64,000 bases of DNA from Halorubellus salinus (GTDB lineage: Archaea; Halobacteriota; Halobacteria; Halobacteriales; Natrialbaceae). The stretch spans positions 372,001 to 436,000 of the forward strand of contig NZ_JAJCVI010000005.1 of the NCBI RefSeq assembly GCF_020567525.1, read 5' to 3'. The number at the start of each line of letters is the position of its first letter. Position 1 is the first letter of the stretch. Below the pieces are notes generated by a model. The model searched no databases and was not told where the DNA came from. It saw only the letters and a list, made by a program, of their open reading frames with translations. Positions 15,740-23,930 of the stretch are shown here, piece by piece. Both the position numbers and the translations under genes were made by a program.

Positions 15740-16871
15740 GGTCTGCCTCACCGGCTTCGGGACGTACGTGCCGAGCATCGTCGTCACGGGCGAGGAGATC
15801 GCGACCGCGTCGGGCGTCCCGGAGGACGTCGTCGTGGAGAAGATGGGCGTGCGCGAGAAGCGCGTGTGTCCGAGCGACGACGACCACGCGACCGACATGA
15901 GCGCGAAGGCCGCTCGCGACGCGCTCGACGACGCCGACCTCGACCCCGCCAGTCTCGACCTCGTGCTCTACCACGGGAGCGAGTACAAGGACCACGTCGT
16001 GTGGTCCGCGGCCGCGAACATCGCCGAGCGCATCGGTGCCGACGGGGCGTACGCGACCGAGAGCTACACGCTCTGCGCGGGCGCGCCCATCGCGCTCCGG
16101 CAGGTCGCCGCCCAGATCCGCGCCGGCGACGTCGACCGCGCGCTCCTGGTCGCGGCGAGCCGTGAGGAGGACCTCGTGGACTACGAGAACGAGCGGTCGA
16201 GCTTCATGTTCAACTTCGGGAGCGGCGCGAGCGCGTACGTCGTGGAACACGCGTCGCGCAGCGACGCGGAACGGTCGAGCGGGCAACGCCCGCGAGACGC
16301 CGGCGACGGGACCGCGACCGACGGCGGCGACGCCGCGGCCGCGAGTGCGGAACTGCCGGCGAGCGAGCGCGCTCGCGCGGTCGTCCGCGAATCGGCCGCC
16401 GTCACCGACGGGTCGTTCTCGATGGACGTCGTGATGCCCGCTGGCGGCTCGAAGCACCCGCCGAGCGCGGAGACCGTCTCGGCCGAGGAGCCGATGCACA
16501 CGCTCGACGTCCCCGACCCGGACGGCATGAAACAACGGCTCGGCGACGTGAGCCTCCGGAACTACCTCGACGTCGCCGACGACGCGCTCGCGAAGAGCGG
16601 GTACGACCGCGAGGACCTGGACTTCGTCGCGGTGACGCACATGAAGCGGTCGTTCCACGACCTCCTGCTGTCCGAACTCGGCGTCGACGTCTCGACTGCC
16701 AGTTACTACCTCGACGAGTACGGGCACGTCCAGAGCGTCGACCAGGCGCTCGCCGTCGAGGAAGCCCTGCATGCGGACCCGCCGCGGCTCGACGGCGGCG
16801 ACGTCGTGCTCTTCCTCGCCGCTGGCACCGGCTACACGTGGGCGGCGACCGTGCTCGAGTGGGTCGGGTAG
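15732..16871 (+). CDS. 3-oxoacyl-ACP synthase III-like (thiolase-fold) enzyme
   Basis: This 379-residue thiolase-superfamily protein resembles FabH/HMG-CoA synthase relatives. The nucleophile is Cys115 in SYTLCAGAPIAL, and a His follows in VTHMKRSF (His303). The third active-site position, Asn in FabH, falls in LDEYGHVQSVDQ and appears to be His332, so the chemistry may differ from classical condensation. An acidic low-complexity insertion spans about residues 177-208. The ATG overlaps the livM stop by eight bases, so it is the last gene of the transporter operon. That link to a Liv-type transporter suggests it acts on the CoA thioester of the imported acid. This is inference. Confidence 0.82.
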   Translation: MTEVCLTGFGTYVPSIVVTGEEIATASGVPEDVVVEKMGVREKRVCPSDDDHATDMSAKAARDALDDADLDPASLDLVLYHGSEYKDHVVWSAAANIAERIGADGAYATESYTLCAGAPIALRQVAAQIRAGDVDRALLVAASREEDLVDYENERSSFMFNFGSGASAYVVEHASRSDAERSSGQRPRDAGDGTATDGGDAAAASAELPASERARAVVRESAAVTDGSFSMDVVMPAGGSKHPPSAETVSAEEPMHTLDVPDPDGMKQRLGDVSLRNYLDVADDALAKSGYDREDLDFVAVTHMKRSFHDLLLSELGVDVSTASYYLDEYGHVQSVDQALAVEEALHADPPRLDGGDVVLFLAAGTGYTWAATVLEWVG

Positions 16872-16955
16872 GGGCCGCGTCGGGGTCGCGGACACCGCAC
16901 GCGTCGCGTGCCGGTGGCGGTACCTTCTTGCCGTCGCCGTGAGTCGATTCGGGTC

Positions 16956-18356
16956 ATGTCCGCGCCTGCGGCGGCGGCGAGCACGCCGGACGCCGAGGTC
17001 CCGAAGCGCCGGCGCCGCGCGTTCGCGGTCGTGGTGTTCGTCGTCGTCCTCGACCTCCTGGGGTTCGGTATCGTCATCCCCATCCTGCCGTTCTACGTGC
17101 GGTCGTTCGTCGCGAACGACCTCTTCATCGGGCTGCTGGCGGCGTCGTACTCGCTCGCGCAGTTCGCGAGCGCGCCGTACCTCGGCCGCCTCAGCGACCA
17201 GTACGGGCGGCGGCCCGTCATCGTCATCTCCCTGATCGGGGGGTCGGTCGCGTGGACGGTGTTCGGCGTCGCGGGCGCGCTCTGGCTGGTGTTCCTCGCG
17301 CGCATCGTCGCCGGTGCGGCCGGCGGGAACATCGCGACCGCGCAGGCGTACGTCGCGGACATCACGCCACCTGCGGACCGCGCGGGCGCGCTCGGCGTGC
17401 TCGGTGCGGCGTTCAGCGTCGGGTTCATCATCGGGCCCGCGCTCGGCGGCGTCCTCGCCAGCCCCGAGGTCCTCGCGATAGCGAGGGACGTCCTCCCCGC
17501 GGTCGTGCCCGTGACGCGGTTCTCGATGCCGAGCTTCGCCGCCGCCGTCCTCTCCCTCGCGGGCGCCGCGGTCGCGTGGCGGTACCTCCCCGACCCGGCG
17601 AGCATCTACGAGGACCCCGACGCACCCGAGGGCGGCGACGAACCGGACGCCGAGGACGCATCGGAAGCGAGCCCGCCGGACGCGCCGGCGCCGACGACGC
17701 CGGCGGCGCCGTCGACGCTCGTCTCGCAGTTCCGCGAGGCGCTCGCGGACGACGCGCTCCGCGGGCTCGTCGTCGCGTTCTTCCTCGTGAACGTCGCGTT
17801 CGCGGGCGTGACGGTCGCGTTCGTCCCGTGGCTCGCGGACGTGTTCGGGTTCGCGGAACCGCAGGCGGCGGCGTTCCTGACGTACATCGGCGTCCTCGGC
17901 GTCGTCGTGCAGGGCGGGCTCGTGCCGCGCGTCTCGCGTCGCATCGGCGACGCGAAGATGGCGGTCGTCGGCCTCGGCATCCTCACCGTCGGCGCGGCCA
18001 TCCTGCCGTTCACGCCGGACGTCGGCCGGCTCGCGGGCGTCGCCGTCGGCGGGTTCGCGCCCGCGGTCGTCGCGCTCGTCGTCCTTCTGCCACTGATACC
18101 GCTCGGGAACGGCCTGCTGTCGGCGGCGCTGGGCGCGCTCGTGTCGACGAGCGCGAGCGCCGACCGCCAGGGGTCGGCGTTCGGAGTCACGCAGGGCGCG
18201 GGCAGCCTCGGCCGCACCGTCGGGCCGCCCGTGATGGCGGGCCTGTACGAGTTCGGCGCGCGCTGGTCGCCGTTCGTCGCCGGCGCCATCCTCCTCGTGC
18301 CGGCGCTCGTCGTCGTCGCCCGCCGGCGCGTCACCGCGCCGGACGCGTCGTCGTAG
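16956..18356 (+). CDS. MFS transporter, TetA-like drug:proton antiporter family
   Basis: This 466-residue major facilitator protein has twelve predicted helices. Early motifs are VVLDLLGFGIVIPILPFYV and the loop GRLSDQYGRRPVI (motif A), with ARIVAGAAGGNIATAQAYVAD (motif B) and LGAAFSVGFIIGPALGG (motif C of exporters). The central loop is long and acidic (EGGDEPDAEDASEAS). Motif C indicates an antiporter of the drug-efflux type; the substrate is unknown. The ATG at 16956 is preferred over a frame 16 codons longer. Confidence 0.87.
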   Translation: MSAPAAAASTPDAEVPKRRRRAFAVVVFVVVLDLLGFGIVIPILPFYVRSFVANDLFIGLLAASYSLAQFASAPYLGRLSDQYGRRPVIVISLIGGSVAWTVFGVAGALWLVFLARIVAGAAGGNIATAQAYVADITPPADRAGALGVLGAAFSVGFIIGPALGGVLASPEVLAIARDVLPAVVPVTRFSMPSFAAAVLSLAGAAVAWRYLPDPASIYEDPDAPEGGDEPDAEDASEASPPDAPAPTTPAAPSTLVSQFREALADDALRGLVVAFFLVNVAFAGVTVAFVPWLADVFGFAEPQAAAFLTYIGVLGVVVQGGLVPRVSRRIGDAKMAVVGLGILTVGAAILPFTPDVGRLAGVAVGGFAPAVVALVVLLPLIPLGNGLLSAALGALVSTSASADRQGSAFGVTQGAGSLGRTVGPPVMAGLYEFGARWSPFVAGAILLVPALVVVARRRVTAPDASS

Positions 18357-18443
18357 CCGGGCGACCGCGGTCGCGCTCGTGGCGCCCGCGACGCCGGTCG
18401 TGGAGCGGTACGCTCATGAGCGAGCGGCCGCTACTCGTTCGGC

Positions 18444-19049
18444 GTGGCGCGCTACTTCAAGTACCCGTGTCCGGGCTGTCGGAGCACGAACGACCTCCAC
18501 GACTTCGACTGCAAGTTCACGGGCACGCCGTGGTTCGACGTCGAGAAGGCGTACACGGACATCGTCGGCGCGCTCGCGGACGGCGCGAAGGCCGAGGACG
18601 AACTGCGCGCGGCGGCCCACGGCGACTGGGATTCGCTCCATCAGGCGGCGTTCCAGGAGCTCCGGGCGACGCGACGCGTCGACGAGACGACCGACGAGAG
18701 CGGTCGCGAGGTCCTCGAACTCGTCACGCCCGACGAGTACCGCGAGCGCCTCGCGCACCCGCCCCACGACCCCGTGAAGACCATCTACGAGGAAGGGTCG
18801 GTGCCGGGCGCGCACGACAACAGCGTGTTCGCGATGGTCGCGTACTACGAGATGATCGGGCTCACGTGGGAGGAGACGAGGGAGAAGGTCGTCGACTGGC
18901 TCGTCGAGTCGGGGACGTGGCAGCGCGGCGGGTTCGAGGAAGGGTCGCCCGAAGAGTTGGTGGACTCGAAGCGGCACGTCCACGAGCAGGGCTACGGGTG
19001 GAAGGAGAAGGCGAAAGCGGCGAAGGCGGTCATCGACCGACGCGTGTGA
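18444..19049 (+). CDS. Conserved haloarchaeal hypothetical protein with an N-terminal CxxC
   Basis: This 201-residue soluble protein starts with GTG (MARYFKYPCPGCRSTNDLHDFD). The CPGC motif plus His/Asp residues shortly after could bind one zinc. Helical, charged segments follow, including DPVKTIYEEGSVPGAHDNSVFAMVAYYEMIGLT and a Lys-rich end. The N-terminal zinc-ribbon-like part and basic C-terminus suggest nucleic-acid or protein binding, but I do not recognise a characterised family. It converges on the two small membrane-protein genes downstream. Confidence 0.72.
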   Translation: MARYFKYPCPGCRSTNDLHDFDCKFTGTPWFDVEKAYTDIVGALADGAKAEDELRAAAHGDWDSLHQAAFQELRATRRVDETTDESGREVLELVTPDEYRERLAHPPHDPVKTIYEEGSVPGAHDNSVFAMVAYYEMIGLTWEETREKVVDWLVESGTWQRGGFEEGSPEELVDSKRHVHEQGYGWKEKAKAAKAVIDRRV

Positions 19050-19059
19050 CGTCCGGGGG

Positions 19060-19284
19060 TCAGGGAAGGTTCGCGCGGTTCGCGTAGAGGAACCCACCCA
19101 GTGCGAAACTCATGCAAAACCCGAAGAACAGGTAGAACGCCGGGTTCCCGAACAGCCCGAGTGCGTACCCCGGGGACTGGACGAGTGCGAGAACGGCGAG
19201 CAGGGTGAGTAGCGACGTCACGACGATGAGCACGGAGATCTGCCAGAGCGGCAGGTAGGGCCCGGGGACGTCGTCCTCGGTTAC
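19060..19284 (-). CDS. Small two-span membrane protein with no standard start codon (GTA in a GTAA overlap)
   Basis: The frame reads xTEDDVPGPYLPLWQISVLIV..., with two hydrophobic helices (ISVLIVVTSLLTLLAVLALV and FYLFFGFCMSFALGGFLY) and ends ANRANLP. It looks like a real 74-residue membrane protein partnered with the gene before it. A TGA lies eight codons before the expected start, and no ATG or GTG falls where the protein should begin. Instead GTA overlaps the upstream TAA stop as GTAA, exactly where this genome often uses GTGA. Either GTA is a recent G-to-A change, or initiation occurs at an internal GTG or CTG, or the base is an assembly error. Confidence 0.55.
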   Translation of the reverse strand, partial: VTEDDVPGPYLPLWQISVLIVVTSLLTLLAVLALVQSPGYALGLFGNPAFYLFFGFCMSFALGGFLYANRANLP

Positions 19285-19487
19285 GCGTTCGAGCCTCCGG
19301 TCGAGTCAGCCGACTTCGCGTCCCGTACCCACGCGAGCGCGAAAGCGGCGGTCCCGGCGAGCACGAGCAGGCCGCTCGCGAGGGAGAGCTCTGCTTCGCC
19401 CAGGACGGCGACTATCGGGTCGTGCAGCACGAGCGTGTTCCCGACCACCGCGGCGAGGAGGCCCGCTCTGCCCAGTGCGTCGTCCAT
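19281..19487 (-). CDS. Small two-span membrane protein (hypothetical)
   Basis: About 68 residues from the ATG at 19487 (MDDALGRAGLLAAVVGNTL). There are two hydrophobic segments separated by HDPIVAVLGEAELS and a charged end (WVRDAKSADSTGGSNA). Residues upstream in the longer frame read through the intergenic region and are not credible. Its stop overlaps the start region of the next small membrane gene, so the two look like a coupled pair. It diverges from the membrane protein at 19582. No function is known. Confidence 0.62.
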   Translation of the reverse strand: MDDALGRAGLLAAVVGNTLVLHDPIVAVLGEAELSLASGLLVLAGTAAFALAWVRDAKSADSTGGSNA

Positions 19488-19581
19488 ATGTCGACGAACA
19501 TGCACGAGTGATTTAGTAGTTGGGAACGCGCCACCGCGACGAAGTACATGTTTCTTGTCGCTACCACGAATAGCGAGCACC

Positions 19582-20013
19582 ATGTCCGCGCTCCAGTCGC
19601 TGCGCGCGTGGTCGAACCCGGAGTGGCCGTCCACGCCGACGTACGCCGCAGTCGCCCGCTTCGCCGTCCGGCGGGGCGGGCTGTGGGTCGTGCTCGGCCT
19701 CGGCTGCCAACTCGCCATACTGCTCTCGACGGGTGAGTACGCGGTCGTCGTGTTCGTCGTCGGCGCCCTCGTCGCGGCCGCCGTCGGCTACTTCGCCGGC
19801 GTCGCCGTCATGTTCCAGGACTACGGCCGTGCCGCACTCGCCGCCGCTGCGAGCGCGGCCATCCTCCTCGCCACCGGCGCCGCGATGGGTGCACTCGCCC
19901 CCATCGACGACCTCGTCGTCGCGCTCGTCACCTTCGGCGCAATCGGCTCGCTCGCCTCCGGCGTCGGCGGCTACACCGCCGCCGAACGCGCGACCTGGGC
20001 GGCCGAGGATTGA
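19582..20013 (+). CDS. Integral membrane protein of unknown function
   Basis: This 143-residue protein has an N-terminal amphipathic, Trp/Pro-rich stretch (LRAWSNPEWPSTPTYAAVARF) and then four hydrophobic helices ending GSLASGVGGYTAAERA. No conserved catalytic residues are visible. The ATG at 19582 is the first plausible start. It faces the pcna gene tail to tail, about 60 bases apart. Confidence 0.7.
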   Translation: MSALQSLRAWSNPEWPSTPTYAAVARFAVRRGGLWVVLGLGCQLAILLSTGEYAVVVFVVGALVAAAVGYFAGVAVMFQDYGRAALAAAASAAILLATGAAMGALAPIDDLVVALVTFGAIGSLASGVGGYTAAERATWAAED

Positions 20014-20074
20014 GCCGACGCTACCGACGTCAGCGTCGTCGAGAGAAGAACCGCGAGAACCGAATCGACCGTCG

Positions 20075-20818
20075 TCAGTTCGACTGGATGCGCGGCGCGA
20101 GCATGAACGTCACGTGCCCCATGCCCTCGGCGATGTCGAAGTGCATCTTCACGGGGAACTCCTCACCGAGTTCCATCGTGACCTCCGCGTCCTTCGGGAT
20201 GGCCTTGTCCATGTCCTTCAGGTAGTCGAGCGAGAACAGCGAGTGGGCGTCGGCGGCGGAGAGGTCGATGAGGTCGTCGCGGTCGAGTTCCAGGTGGACG
20301 TCGTCCGCATCGCCCTCCGCGTCGATGTAGAACGTCTCGTTCGACCCGTCGACGCCGAGCGCGATGTGGTCGCTCACCATGTCCGCGGCCTTCACCGCGC
20401 GGTTGATGTCCTTCCCTTCGACGACGACCTCGGCAGCGAGGTCGAGGTCCGGGATGTCCGGCTCCTGTCGGATGCTGTCGGGGTCGATCAGCGTGAGCGT
20501 GTACTCGAGCCCGTCGATCTGGATGTGGAGCTTGCGCGTCTCCTCGTCGAGTTCGAGACTGACGAGCTGGCCGGCGTCCGCCATGCCGGCGATGTCTTCG
20601 AGCCGCGAGAGGTTCACGCCGATGAGGCCGCCGTCGGCCTCGTACGACTCGAACGCGTCCGCGGACAGCGACAGGTCGACCATGCCTACGTTCGCGGGGT
20701 CGACAGCGCGGATCTCGAGGCCGTCCTCCTCGAGGTGGATCTTGCACTCGTCCACCAGGACGCTCACGGAATCGAGCGTCGTCTTGAGCGTATCCGCGCT
20801 CACGATGGCCTTGAACAT
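20075..20818 (-). CDS. pcn: DNA polymerase sliding clamp PCNA
   Basis: This 247-residue protein is the usual length for haloarchaeal PCNA. It forms a trimeric ring that tethers polymerase, ligase and nucleases to DNA. Family features are the N-terminal [19 protein letters not shown], the DNA-facing [21 protein letters not shown] and the C-terminal [21 protein letters not shown]. The protein is very acidic. A strong TATA-like TTTTTAGG lies 27-34 bases before the ATG, so the transcript should be nearly leaderless. Confidence 0.97.
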   Translation of the reverse strand: MFKAIVSADTLKTTLDSVSVLVDECKIHLEEDGLEIRAVDPANVGMVDLSLSADAFESYEADGGLIGVNLSRLEDIAGMADAGQLVSLELDEETRKLHIQIDGLEYTLTLIDPDSIRQEPDIPDLDLAAEVVVEGKDINRAVKAADMVSDHIALGVDGSNETFYIDAEGDADDVHLELDRDDLIDLSAADAHSLFSLDYLKDMDKAIPKDAEVTMELGEEFPVKMHFDIAEGMGHVTFMLAPRIQSN

Positions 20819-20844
20819 ATTATCTCGTGGTACGAAAGCGGGCC

Positions 20845-20852
20845 CTAAAAAG
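20845..20852 (-). promoter_or_regulatory. TATA box for the pcn gene
   Basis: On the minus strand TTTTTAGG lies 27-34 bases before the pcn ATG, the spacing expected for a leaderless or very short-leader haloarchaeal transcript. Confidence 0.6.
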
Positions 20853-20928
20853 ACACCCTTTCCGGCCTCCGTGCGGCCCTTCCACGCGCTTACGACGCCC
20901 CGGCTGGCGCGGACCTGCGAGGTGGCGG

Positions 20929-20978
20929 GCGCGTCCACCAACAGCACGGCCACGGTCGGCGCGTCCACCGGCAGCACG
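20929..20978. repeat. 30-bp imperfect direct duplication between pcn and the DCC-family gene
   Basis: Two copies of a 30-bp sequence start at 20929 and 20959 with a few differences (ACCAACAGCACG against ACCGGCAGCACG). They lie upstream of both divergent genes and are not part of a convincing gene. A regulatory role is possible but unsupported. Confidence 0.6.
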
Positions 20979-21053
20979 TTGATAGTCCGCGCGGCGTCCG
21001 AACGCACCGAGCGGGTCGTGGCGCTCTTGAGGCTACCACGCGTACGATCACGT

Positions 21054-21425
21054 ATGACTCGGCCCACTATCGTGTACGACGACGACTGCGGGTTCTGTAC
21101 GTGGAGCGCGGAGTACGCGGACGCGCACGGCAACTTCCACCTGCTCGGGTTCTCGAAGCTCACGCCCGAGGAACGCGCACGACTCCCGGACGACTACGAG
21201 GACTGCATGCACGTGTTCGACGGCGACGACACGTACTCGTGTGGCGAAGCGGCGGAGTTCGTCGCGTCGCGACTCAGCACCGCCGAAGGCACCGCTGCGC
21301 GCGTCTTCCAGTCGCTCCCCGAGGGCGCGCGACGGCACGTCCGCGACCCGACGTACCGGTTCATCGCGGATCACCGCGACTGGTTCGGGAAGGTCCGCTC
21401 GAAGCGACCACCGGCGCGCGACTGA
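21054..21425 (+). CDS. DCC family (DUF393) thiol-disulfide oxidoreductase-like protein
   Basis: This 123-residue protein begins [19 protein letters not shown], the DxDCxxC signature of the DUF393/YuxK family, a thioredoxin-like fold predicted to handle disulfides. The rest includes [25 protein letters not shown] and a C-terminal [16 protein letters not shown], both typical of the family. No signal peptide is present, so it is cytoplasmic. Substrates are unknown. It diverges from pcn. Confidence 0.85.
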   Translation: MTRPTIVYDDDCGFCTWSAEYADAHGNFHLLGFSKLTPEERARLPDDYEDCMHVFDGDDTYSCGEAAEFVASRLSTAEGTAARVFQSLPEGARRHVRDPTYRFIADHRDWFGKVRSKRPPARD

Positions 21426-21444
21426 CCGCCGCCCGCGGATCCCG

Positions 21445-22431
21445 TCAGTCGCCGACGGCGTCGAGTCGCACGGCGAGCTCGCCACGCACCCACGACGCGA
21501 GGTCGTCGACGGGCTCGGGTGCGTCCGGCGCCCAGCGGTCGAACGTCCGCACCGTCTCCATGAACGTCACGGCGCGATACAGCGGGTAGCGCTCGGAGAA
21601 CCCGTCGGGGAGCAAGCCGGCGTGGTCGCGGTAGCCGGCGCGGAGCGCGCGCCGTAACCGGTCGTTGTCCGCGTCCTCGAGGTCGGCGCGCTCGACGTAC
21701 TGCGCTTCGGCGCGCGCGACGTCGAGCGCCGGGTCACCGACCATCGCCGTCTCCCAGTCGACGAGGCCCGGGCCGCCGGAGTCGACGAGGCAGTTCTCGG
21801 GACGCGGGTCGTCGTGGACGAGCGTCACCGGTGCCACGTCGAGCTCGCCGCTCGCCGCGTCGACGGCTGCGAGGACGTCCGCGACGCAGTCCCGGAACCG
21901 GTCCGGGACCTCTTCGTCGACGCGCGCGTCGAGCGTCTCCTCGAGGACGCTCGACCACGACCCGCTCGCGAGCGCGAACCCGTCGCGCTCGTCGCTCCAC
22001 CCGCGGATGCGTGCGTGCCGCTCGAAGTCGTCCGCGGCGTGGACGCCGGCGAGCGCTCGACCAACGGCCCGCAGCACGGTCGCTCGCGCGACCGTCGAAT
22101 CGACCGGCCAGTCCGTCGCGATCGCCGTCCCCGACAGCGCCGCCGTCGCGACGTACGCGGGCGTGCCAGTCGTCTCCACCGCCAGCACGTCCGGGACGCG
22201 AACGTCCGCGTGCCGGCGGGCGTACCGGAGCGCCGCCGCGTCGCGCGCCAGGCGCTCGCGCACCCACGCCCCGTCGTCGACCGCGACCTTCAGGAACGCC
22301 ACGGCACCGTCCGCGAACCGGACGCGAACCGTCTCGTTCCCCACGCTGTCCGACCCCGACGCCGCCGTCGTCGACGCGACCTCGCGCTCCGGGAACGCCG
22401 CCGCGAGCACCCGTTCGACGTCCCCCTTCAT
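21445..22431 (-). CDS. Aminoglycoside phosphotransferase (APH)-family kinase-like protein
   Basis: This 328-residue protein has the APH/choline kinase-like fold. An N-lobe strand holds the ATP-lysine (VAFLKVAVDD), the catalytic loop is LVHDDPRPENCLVD and the metal-binding motif is LVDWETAMVGDPALDVA. In the catalytic loop HDDPRPEN replaces the commoner HGDLxxxN, still with Asp and Asn. Such proteins in haloarchaea phosphorylate small alcohols or amino sugars; antibiotic resistance is not implied. MKGDVERV at 22431 is used as the start, and MLAM three codons earlier is possible. Confidence 0.8.
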   Translation of the reverse strand: MKGDVERVLAAAFPEREVASTTAASGSDSVGNETVRVRFADGAVAFLKVAVDDGAWVRERLARDAAALRYARRHADVRVPDVLAVETTGTPAYVATAALSGTAIATDWPVDSTVARATVLRAVGRALAGVHAADDFERHARIRGWSDERDGFALASGSWSSVLEETLDARVDEEVPDRFRDCVADVLAAVDAASGELDVAPVTLVHDDPRPENCLVDSGGPGLVDWETAMVGDPALDVARAEAQYVERADLEDADNDRLRRALRAGYRDHAGLLPDGFSERYPLYRAVTFMETVRTFDRWAPDAPEPVDDLASWVRGELAVRLDAVGD

Positions 22432-22593
22432 CGCTAGCAACCGACGTCACCACGAACCAAGTGCGTTCCGGGCCACCACACCACACACCACGGTAGCCGA
22501 CGCCGTCGCTCACCACGAACCACGCACGCAGAAAGTCGCGAAAGATGGCAAGTCGACGCGACTTCTCACCCTTTCACCCGGACGCGAATAAAC

Positions 22594-22786
22594 GTTCTGT
22601 CACCGGAGACCCGTTCCCGCGCCGCCTCCGGCGTCACTCGAACGCGGGGATCCCAGTTCCTGACCTGAATCCCCGTTGTTCTCGCAGCACCTGCGGTGCT
22701 ACTCGAACGCGGGGATTCCCGGTCTTCTCTCACCGGAATCGCGGTGTTCTCCTGCCGCCTCCGGCGTCACTCGAACGCCGCGATTC
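22594..22786 (-). repeat. Three-copy structured array repeating the 3-prime end of the acyl-CoA dehydrogenase gene
   Basis: Reading on the minus strand, unit 1 (22786-22719) is the end of the dehydrogenase gene with its TGA. Units 2 (22718-22654) and 3 (22653 to about 22594) repeat it imperfectly. Each keeps GCGTTCGAG followed by a stop (TGA, TAG, TGA) and a small hairpin just after. The hairpin is CGCC-GGA-GGCG in units 1 and 3 but CACC-GCA-GGTG in unit 2, a paired change. Larger stems also enclose each stop. Confidence 0.82.
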
Positions 22787-22794
22787 CGGTGAGA
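22728..22794 (-). terminator. 17-bp perfect stem-loop around the acyl-CoA dehydrogenase stop codon
   Basis: Bases 22728-22744 and 22778-22794 are perfect 17-base inverted repeats with a 33-base loop. On the transcript the 5-prime arm covers the last codons, and the stop plus a smaller hairpin lie in the loop. The second repeat unit has an equivalent 9-bp stem (22667-22675 with 22710-22718) in which two G-C pairs are swapped to C-G. This could be a terminator, an RNA-stability element or a DNA cruciform. No T-run follows. Confidence 0.6.
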
Positions 22795-23930
22795 TCCTCA
22801 CCGAGGATCAACGTATGAATGTCGTGCGTGCCTTCGTACGTGTACACGGTCTCGATGTTCGCCATGTGCCGCATCGGCGAGTAGTCGCCCGTGATGCCGT
22901 TCCCGCCGAGCATCTCGCGCGCCGTCTTCGCGGTCTCTCGCGCCATCCGGACGTTGTTGCGCTTCGCCATCGACACGTGCTGCGGGCGGAGGTCGCCGCG
23001 CTCCTTCAGGTCCGCAAGGCGGTGCGCGAGCAGTTGCGCGTTCGTGATCTGGGTCGCCATCTCCGCGAGCTTGCGCTGCTGGAGCTGGAACCCCCCGATG
23101 GGCTGCCCGAACTGCTCGCGGTCCGTCGCGTACTCGAGCGCGGTCTCGAAGCAATCCTGTGCCGCGCCGACCGCACCCCACGCGATACCGAAGCGCGCCT
23201 GCGTGAGACACGACAGCGGGCCCTTCATGCCGCGGACGTGCGGGAGGACGTCGTCCGCGTCGACGTGCACGTCGTCGAGCGCGATCTCGCCCGTGATCGA
23301 CGCTCTGAGCGAGAGCTTGTCGTCGATCTTGTTCGTCGTCACTCCAGCCTTGTCCGTCTCCACGAGGAACCCACGGACGGGATTCTCGTCGTCGCTGCGG
23401 TCCTTCGCCCACACGACGGCGACGTCCGCGATGGGCGAGTTCGTGATCCACGTCTTCGAGCCGTTCAGGACGTAGCCGTCGCCGTCGGCCTCGGCGTGGG
23501 TCTCCATCGCGCTCGGGTTCGAGCCGTGGTTCGGTTCGGTGAGCCCGAAGCAACCGACGGCTTCGCCGTGCCCGAGCTTCGGGAGCCACTCGTCCTTCTG
23601 GGCGTCGCTCCCGAACGCGTGGATCGGGTACATGACGAGTGCGCCCTGCACGCTCGCCATCGACCGGACGCCGGAGTCGCACGCCTCGAGCTCCTGCATG
23701 AGCAGGCCGTACGCTTTCTCGCTGACGTTCGGGAGGTCGTACCCGTCGAGGTTCGGCGCGTAGAACCCGAGCGCGCCCATCTCCTCGATGATCTCCGTCG
23801 GGAACGTCGCGTCCTGCCAGTGGTCGGCGATGTCGGGGCGCACCTTGTCCTCGACGAAGTCCCGTGCCGTGTCGCGGATGAGGCGTTCCTCCTCGCCGAG
23901 GTCGGCCTCCAGTCCGACGTAATCGAGCAT
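22767..23930 (-). CDS. Acyl-CoA dehydrogenase, glutaryl-CoA dehydrogenase-like
   Basis: This 387-residue flavoprotein oxidises an acyl-CoA. The middle strand CFGLTEPNHGSNPSAMET contacts FAD, GGFQLQQRKLAEM and MLGGNGI are dehydrogenase signatures, and the C-terminal VYTYEGTHDIHTLILGEDLTG has the catalytic Glu in the context found in glutaryl-CoA dehydrogenases. Glutaryl-CoA or another short-chain acyl-CoA is the likely substrate. It starts at MLDYVGLEADL (23930). The end of the gene is part of a structured tandem array and lies inside a long stem-loop. Confidence 0.9.
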   Translation of the reverse strand: MLDYVGLEADLGEEERLIRDTARDFVEDKVRPDIADHWQDATFPTEIIEEMGALGFYAPNLDGYDLPNVSEKAYGLLMQELEACDSGVRSMASVQGALVMYPIHAFGSDAQKDEWLPKLGHGEAVGCFGLTEPNHGSNPSAMETHAEADGDGYVLNGSKTWITNSPIADVAVVWAKDRSDDENPVRGFLVETDKAGVTTNKIDDKLSLRASITGEIALDDVHVDADDVLPHVRGMKGPLSCLTQARFGIAWGAVGAAQDCFETALEYATDREQFGQPIGGFQLQQRKLAEMATQITNAQLLAHRLADLKERGDLRPQHVSMAKRNNVRMARETAKTAREMLGGNGITGDYSPMRHMANIETVYTYEGTHDIHTLILGEDLTGIAAFE

